The notes under the pieces are model-generated. The model did no database searches. It saw only the letters and a list, made by a program, of their open reading frames with translations, and was not told the DNA's origin. From Berkiella sp964502705 (GTDB lineage: Bacteria; Pseudomonadota; Gammaproteobacteria; Berkiellales; Berkiellaceae), in assembly GCA_964502705.1 (NCBI GenBank), contig CAZCXZ010000001.1, positions 35,366-99,365 on the forward strand: a stretch of 64,000 nt of DNA, given 5' to 3'. Position numbers and translations under genes: made by a program. This document shows positions 60,214 through 64,000 of the stretch, in pieces (position 1 is the stretch's first letter; each line of letters begins with the position of its first letter).

Positions 60214-60716
60214 TTAATTTCTCCCTTGTCCTGCGTAGCCTTCGGCGAAGCAGGATTAAAACGGTTATTCAATAAATTAATCATGATCGGCGGCCTCTTA
60301 TAAATCCCTTTCTCATGAAATGCCTCCGGCTTCTTACACCGCGGCGCTTTCTTCAGAGCCAACAACCCCTCCAACGGCAATTGCACCGTAAAAGTACAAA
60401 ACTTCAATAACGAGAGGGGCGTAAAGGATTCAAGCAGGCCATCTGTTTCAATAAAGCCCATGGCAATTAAACGCGTGAGGGCGCGGTGCACGTTTTCATG
60501 AGGTTGAGAAATGCAATAGGAAAGTTGAGCATAAGAAAAAGTGCAGGAAAAAGTTTCGCGCGTAGCGTGTGCGGCTAACGTTAACCAAAGTAATTTTTCA
60601 ACTTCTGTTAACATTGCGTGGCTGAAAACAAACAACATTTCAGCGAGTGAAACATCAACCGCGCGCGTGAGTTGGCGCGCATCATTTAAGATGCGACAAG
60701 GCGAATAAGCTTGCAT
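60210..60716 (-). CDS. Winged-helix DNA-binding protein (Crp-like fold), possible operon regulator
   Basis: 168 residues. A central winged helix (CTFSYAQLSYCISQPHENVH then RALTRLIAMGFIETDGLLE) resembles the C-terminal domain of Crp/Fnr-type regulators; I see no cyclic-nucleotide domain. Its stop overlaps the start of peptide 1, so it is the first gene of the same operon and may control it. The coding end carries the CCTGC...GCAGG palindrome at 60229-60255. Family assignment is approximate. Confidence 0.6.
   Translation of the reverse strand: MQAYSPCRILNDARQLTRAVDVSLAEMLFVFSHAMLTEVEKLLWLTLAAHATRETFSCTFSYAQLSYCISQPHENVHRALTRLIAMGFIETDGLLESFTPLSLLKFCTFTVQLPLEGLLALKKAPRCKKPEAFHEKGIYKRPPIMINLLNNRFNPASPKATQDKGEIK
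60229..60255. repeat. CCTGC...GCAGG palindrome
   Basis: TCCTGC (60229-60234) pairs with GCAGGA (60250-60255); similar in arms and size to the hairpin at 57065-57103, suggesting a small repeat family. It lies in the 3' end of the winged-helix gene. Confidence 0.4.
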
Positions 60717-61018
60717 AGCAATACCGTCCTACTGATTAGTAAGCGAACAAAATTTTCCAAAAAAAACCTGAAATGGGGAATTTAGGTCAAAAAATTGTGT
60801 TTAAAAATCAAATAGTTGACGATTCGCTGTGAAGCGAGCTTTTTAACTGAGAATGAATGTAATAGAATGCGCTTAGCCATGAGCTTAAACTCCCTTAAAG
60901 TTTTGCTTGTGGTTAGTGCTTGTAGGATGCGTCAACATCCTGCAGGCACGATTTGTGTACAGTATCAAAAAAGAATTAACGTTGTAAATACCCGCCAGAA
61001 TAATTGTTTGAGTTGTAA
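60717..61018. other. 302-bp region between divergent genes
   Basis: AT-rich; contains TTTTTTGACC on the minus strand and two short hairpins (TCGCT-GTGA-AGCGA near 60821-60836 and GGATGC/GCATCC-like near 60927-60942). No clear promoter with good spacing and no convincing gene. Confidence 0.4.
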
Positions 61019-61642
61019 ATGGATTTATTAGATAGCTCAGTGTCAGATAAGCACACACCTTCATATATTAAAAATCAATTTGAAAAACATCAGGATGACC
61101 TTTACCTTCTTGGTCACGAATTAATAAATCTTGCTCGTCATATTAAGATATGGTTGGCAATTGAGAAAGTACAACATGATACATATTGGGGTTGGGTACA
61201 ATACACAACACTTACTAATATGTGTTTATTAGCAATTAAAATATCTAACGCTGATGTTTACATAAACGATTTCTTGAAAAAAATCATTTCGAATGAGCAG
61301 AAAGCAAAATTATTTAAATTGACCATGTTTAACCAACGTGTGAAAACGATAAAGAAAATCGTGGAACCACTTAAAGAGTATCGAAATAAGCGTTACGCGC
61401 ATTTGGAATGTACTGAAGTTGAAGTGAAAAAGTGTAATATTAAAGATCTTTATATCGCCCTAAGTAATTTACACAATACACTTATGTGTATTCATCATTC
61501 ACTTTCTAATCCGGTCATTGAATTTATTACACGTCGTTATGATTTGAGGGATGTTACTTTAAATACGTGTCAGTTGGAAAAACACTTTGAAGAAGATAGG
61601 GTTTATATTGAGTTTTTGAATATGCAAAATGCATATAAGTAG
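61019..61642 (+). CDS. HEPN-like domain protein
   Basis: All-helical protein of 207 residues. The segment EYRNKRYAHLE (Arg122-Asn123-x4-His128) matches the RNx4-6H motif of HEPN ribonucleases/nucleotide-binding proteins, common in toxin, abortive-infection and defence genes. No other domain seen. The surrounding DNA is clearly AT-richer than the core genes, which points to recent acquisition. Weak ribosome site before the ATG. RNase activity is not established. Confidence 0.62.
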   Translation: MDLLDSSVSDKHTPSYIKNQFEKHQDDLYLLGHELINLARHIKIWLAIEKVQHDTYWGWVQYTTLTNMCLLAIKISNADVYINDFLKKIISNEQKAKLFKLTMFNQRVKTIKKIVEPLKEYRNKRYAHLECTEVEVKKCNIKDLYIALSNLHNTLMCIHHSLSNPVIEFITRRYDLRDVTLNTCQLEKHFEEDRVYIEFLNMQNAYK

Positions 61643-61732
61643 CAGTCGATCTGGTTTGTTTCAGTTATCAAATATAAGTTTAGAGGATCAATTTAGGAAT
61701 CTATGTGTGTTCCTTTGTGGTGAACATTTCGC

Positions 61733-62323
61733 TTAAGGGAAATGCCTTTGAGGGAAATAGTTTTCTTTACTGCAATATGTACATGCATTCTCGCACATAT
61801 CGTCGGACTTTACTGCTAAATATACTGCTCCTATTGTTATTCCGATTATAAAGAAAATAATGCTTAAAGTTTCTATGATTTTAGTAGTGGAAACTTTATT
61901 CTGATCTAAGTTAATTGATTTGAGAAAATATCTTCTTGAAACTTTATCTTGAATTAAATCATTTTCAAATACTGATTTAATTCTCTCTGATTCGCATCTG
62001 AATCGTTCCCTTTCAGTTAGATTTGCCCAAATAATAAACATAATTCCAAAAATGAATGATGCTGCCATTAAAACGCATAGAATAATATAGTTAGGATCTT
62101 TAGTTTTTATAGTAATCAATGTTATAGTGCCAATTAATCCACCTGCATTAAGTAAAAAAAACCACTCGTAGAGTTTGAAGTTATACTGATTAGCTATACT
62201 CTTTTTGTATTCAATTAATTTGTTGTTTTGTGATTCCAAATCGAATTTTTCGCATTTTGCGAGTTCGCTCCATTTTTTATCATCTAAGTCTTTTTCATCT
62301 TTGTCTTTATTATCGTTACTCAT
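61733..62323 (-). CDS. Membrane protein with three transmembrane helices, unknown
   Basis: 196 residues. A very charged N-terminus (SNDNKDKDEKDLDDKKW) and coiled coil precede two close membrane helices (about 57-75 and 80-100, LCVLMAASFIFGIMFIIW), a helical cytosolic stretch, and a third helix (about 150-170, IIETLSIIFFIIGITIGAVY). The pattern recalls small membrane effectors of defence systems (SLATT-like), but similarity is only architectural. Part of the AT-rich block with the HEPN-like gene. Confidence 0.6.
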   Translation of the reverse strand: MSNDNKDKDEKDLDDKKWSELAKCEKFDLESQNNKLIEYKKSIANQYNFKLYEWFFLLNAGGLIGTITLITIKTKDPNYIILCVLMAASFIFGIMFIIWANLTERERFRCESERIKSVFENDLIQDKVSRRYFLKSINLDQNKVSTTKIIETLSIIFFIIGITIGAVYLAVKSDDMCENACTYCSKENYFPQRHFP

Positions 62324-62515
62324 GGATATAATCTCTTTTTATACTAAATTCATGATATGGCCTAATGATAAAGAAAAAAGTTCAAAATGCTATTTAATCC
62401 AGGTAAAAATATTCAACTTGGTAATAAAAGCAATGTTTTTCAATGTCATGTTTGAAGGCATGTAACAGCACGATGCTTGAACTCATTCATCTTTATTCGA
62501 AACTGGAGTTAATCT

Positions 62516-63310
62516 ATGTGGAAGAATATATCAAACAAAATGAAATCAATTTTTAAAAAAAAGATTGAAATGGTCAATTTAAAGAATAAATATATCTTTA
62601 CAGGTATAGTTCATCCGGCAAGGGCTGATGTTAATATTGAAAAATACAAATGCTATATTAAAGGAGTTTTTGTTGACATTAATGGAGAGATGGAGTGTTC
62701 ATGTTATAGGTCAATTATTACAATAATATTTTATACCAGTTCTAATATTGGTGATATTAATGAAATTAGAAATATGGTTAGAAATACGATTAGTATCAAA
62801 GTGCATTACTTGGGTTTTATATTAGGTTGCGGATATGATGTTGAAATTGATCGTGTAGTATTTCCTAATGGTGATGTGACGATATTTGGTGTTGATTTTC
62901 CAGCATTGCATGAATATAGAAATAATCCTGAATTAAAAAAGTTAAATCAACGAAATATTTTAGGCGGTAATGCATCGCCTGTAGTCAGCATTGTTTTAAG
63001 TGACTTTAATAATGCTTTAATTGACCCTATAAATTTACCATTTAATTGTTATAGATGTATTGAGTCAATTATGCAGTTTTATAAAAGTGAAAACATGGAA
63101 AGTAAAGATGCGTGGGAATCTATGCGTAGTAAACTTAATATTGAACGTTCAGACATAGATATGATCAAAGATTATGCAGATTCAATAAGACACGGACGCA
63201 TAGAAAATAGGACTGATAGTGATGGTGTAAAAATTGTGACAGCGACCTGGGATATGATATTTAAGTTTTTTAAATATTTAAATGCGCACAATGATGGTGA
63301 AACATTATGA
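62516..63310 (+). CDS. Uncharacterised protein (264 aa)
   Basis: No family recognised. Basic N-terminal helix (NKMKSIFKKKIEMVNLKNKY), then a beta-rich half (CYIKGVFVDINGEMEC) and a helical end with KDYADSIRHGRIE, a polar Arg-His pair seen in some HEPN-like proteins. GGAG 7 nt before the ATG. AT-rich codons similar to the HEPN-like gene 1 kb upstream; both may belong to one acquired module. Confidence 0.6.
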   Translation: MWKNISNKMKSIFKKKIEMVNLKNKYIFTGIVHPARADVNIEKYKCYIKGVFVDINGEMECSCYRSIITIIFYTSSNIGDINEIRNMVRNTISIKVHYLGFILGCGYDVEIDRVVFPNGDVTIFGVDFPALHEYRNNPELKKLNQRNILGGNASPVVSIVLSDFNNALIDPINLPFNCYRCIESIMQFYKSENMESKDAWESMRSKLNIERSDIDMIKDYADSIRHGRIENRTDSDGVKIVTATWDMIFKFFKYLNAHNDGETL

Positions 63311-63393
63311 TAAGAAAAAATGGGAAAGTATCTCGACGTATCAGCTTTCTGAAAGTTTAATACACCTCGGTCATCGGTATACCTGTCCCCATT

Positions 63394-63486
63394 AATTTTG
63401 CGAAGCATTCTGCGTGCTTTTTTGGCAGCTGTCTTTTGAGCTTTAGGCGACATTTTGTCGCGTAATTGTTTGAAAGGTTTGGCCAT
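63394..63486 (-). pseudogene. N-terminal fragment of a HigA/XRE-type antitoxin
   Basis: MAKPFKQLRDKMSPKAQ followed by KTAAKKARRMLRKI is the usual start of HigA-like antitoxins (MAKPFxxLRxKMSPEAQ). The expected helix-turn-helix domain is missing; after Lys-Ile the frame enters unrelated sequence near a GGGGACAGGTATACC motif. No toxin gene is beside it. A truncated remnant. Confidence 0.6.
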
Positions 63487-63526
63487 GATAGTTTCTCTCA
63501 TTTGATATACATATAGTAAAAAGCCT

Positions 63527-63712
63527 AAGGGGTCAGACCCCAACATGTCGCCATACGCTAACCACGTCCGAAAGGGTGCTGCCCCCTTTCTTCCCAAGTT
63601 ACGTAATTCTTAGCCCAGTTGGGTCGCCGGTACACCTTCCCCCATACGTTTATCTACGGCGTTGTCTCTTTCTATTTGGATCATCAAAGGGGTCAGACCC
63701 CAACATGTCGCC
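63527..63712 (+). repeat. Pair of 26-bp direct repeats with GGGGTCAGACCCC palindrome
   Basis: AAGGGGTCAGACCCC followed by AACATGTCGCC occurs identically at 63527-63552 and 63687-63712. GGGGTCAGACCCC is a 13-bp palindrome. Such units resemble REP sequences spread by RAYT transposases; the pair brackets 134 bp without a gene. Confidence 0.7.
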
Positions 63713-63818
63713 CAAGCAGCAAGAGCTGAGTGTGTGCATCAATCTGGCTTTCTTGAATCTTTACTTTTAATTGAGCAACAGCTTCAGGTGATAAATCAAT
63801 GGGTGTTGGTGCTTTCAT
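63693..63818 (-). pseudogene. Possible IS66-type transposase N-terminal fragment
   Basis: Short frame beginning MKAPTPIDLSPEAVAQLKVK, with GAGG 7 nt before the ATG, like the start of IS66 transposases (PIDLTPEE...). It ends after 41 codons inside the GGGGTCAGACCCC repeat. Weak similarity; a fragment at best. Confidence 0.35.
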
Positions 63819-64000
63819 GTTGCTGCCTCAAATCAATTCGGGCAGTAGTTTGTCTCTAAAACGTGAATAGCCTTGTGATCCAAACGCTATTTTGTTTGTG
63901 ATCTATGGATCAAATACACGTTTTGATGGATTGCCGAGGGGATACCGTAGACTCCCCCTAAAAAGACACATTTCATAAATAGAGTTTTCCTGGCAAAATA

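Larger units (their letters stand above)
63311..64000. other. 690-bp region of gene debris and repeats
   Basis: Contains an antitoxin fragment, a possible IS66 fragment, and two copies of a 26-bp GGGGTCAGACCCC-bearing repeat. A palindrome-flanked tail (GGGGATACCGTAGACTCCCC, about 63938-63957) near the window end suggests another insertion. No intact gene seen. Confidence 0.55.

Noticed and set aside
60816..61031. Plus-strand frame of 71 codons before the HEPN-like gene
   Set aside because: Cys/Arg-rich, no ribosome site, overlaps hairpins and the start of the next gene.
63172..63597. 141-codon minus-strand frame as a whole gene
   Set aside because: Only residues from MAKPFKQL for about 30 positions look like protein; the rest is antisense to the 264-residue gene or repeat DNA.
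1..64000. CRISPR array, tRNA or rRNA genes
   Set aside because: No regularly spaced repeats with unique spacers and no cloverleaf or rRNA-like sequence were seen in the intergenic spaces by eye; a tRNAscan/Infernal run would settle this.

Overview
The window looks like chromosome from a gammaproteobacterium with an intracellular or host-associated lifestyle, most like the order Legionellales (Legionella, Coxiella, Berkiella-type relatives). Core genes match gammaproteobacterial forms (RpoH, Rho, Rep, Dam, EnvC, ComM, LptM, UbiK, Rsd/AlgQ). Mixed among them are proteins with eukaryote-like domains of the kind these bacteria inject into hosts. Genus and effector status are inference; no secretion genes lie in the window.

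Layout. 1-3.9 kb: gpmI (5' end cut by the window), envC, ctpA. 4.0-7.0 kb: a P1B-type ATPase convergent with rpoH; rpoH carries a near-perfect CIRCE operator. 7.1-10.3 kb: uncharacterised genes and a sterol-desaturase-like membrane enzyme. 10.4-15.6 kb: hemB, trxA, rho (with a possible leader peptide), ubiD, fre. 15.6-16.6 kb: a Ulp1/C48-like cysteine protease, a likely effector. 16.7-25.5 kb, minus strand: fpr, hemY, hemX, an outer-membrane protein, hemD, hemC, algR, algZ, an esterase, cyaY. 25.6-29.2 kb, plus strand: lptM, lysA, a DUF481 protein, dapF, dsbB. 29.2-31.4 kb: rsd/algQ, fdxA and an AlgP-like histone H1 mimic. Together 16.7-31.4 kb keeps much of the gene content of the Pseudomonas alg/hem/dap neighbourhood.

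31.5-52.5 kb is mostly housekeeping: HAD phosphatase, hydroxyacid dehydrogenase, speA and speE (polyamines), PII, ubiK, a CDP-alcohol transferase with a changed motif, a CHASE4-like membrane protein, a Kef-type antiporter, comM, a membrane-fused spermidine synthase, rep, cytochrome c5, a DUF45 peptidase, a glutathionyl-hydroquinone reductase, dam, dsbA, cytochrome c4 and engB. A chain of hairpins ending in a strong terminator follows engB and may be a small RNA.

52.7-64 kb is accessory. It holds an IS3-family element, a pentapeptide-repeat/class-C26 glutamine-amidotransferase fusion, an unknown gene next to a decayed alanine dehydrogenase tail, an ankyrin/RasGEF protein, and a compact minus-strand operon with two double-glycine-leader peptides that looks like an undescribed bacteriocin locus. 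Next come an AT-rich block with a HEPN-like protein and two unknown genes, then gene debris (antitoxin fragment, possible IS66 fragment, GGGGTCAGACCCC repeats). Dispersed palindromic repeats occur throughout this part. The strongest leads are the RasGEF protein, the double-glycine peptide operon, the Ulp1-like protease and the CIRCE-controlled rpoH.
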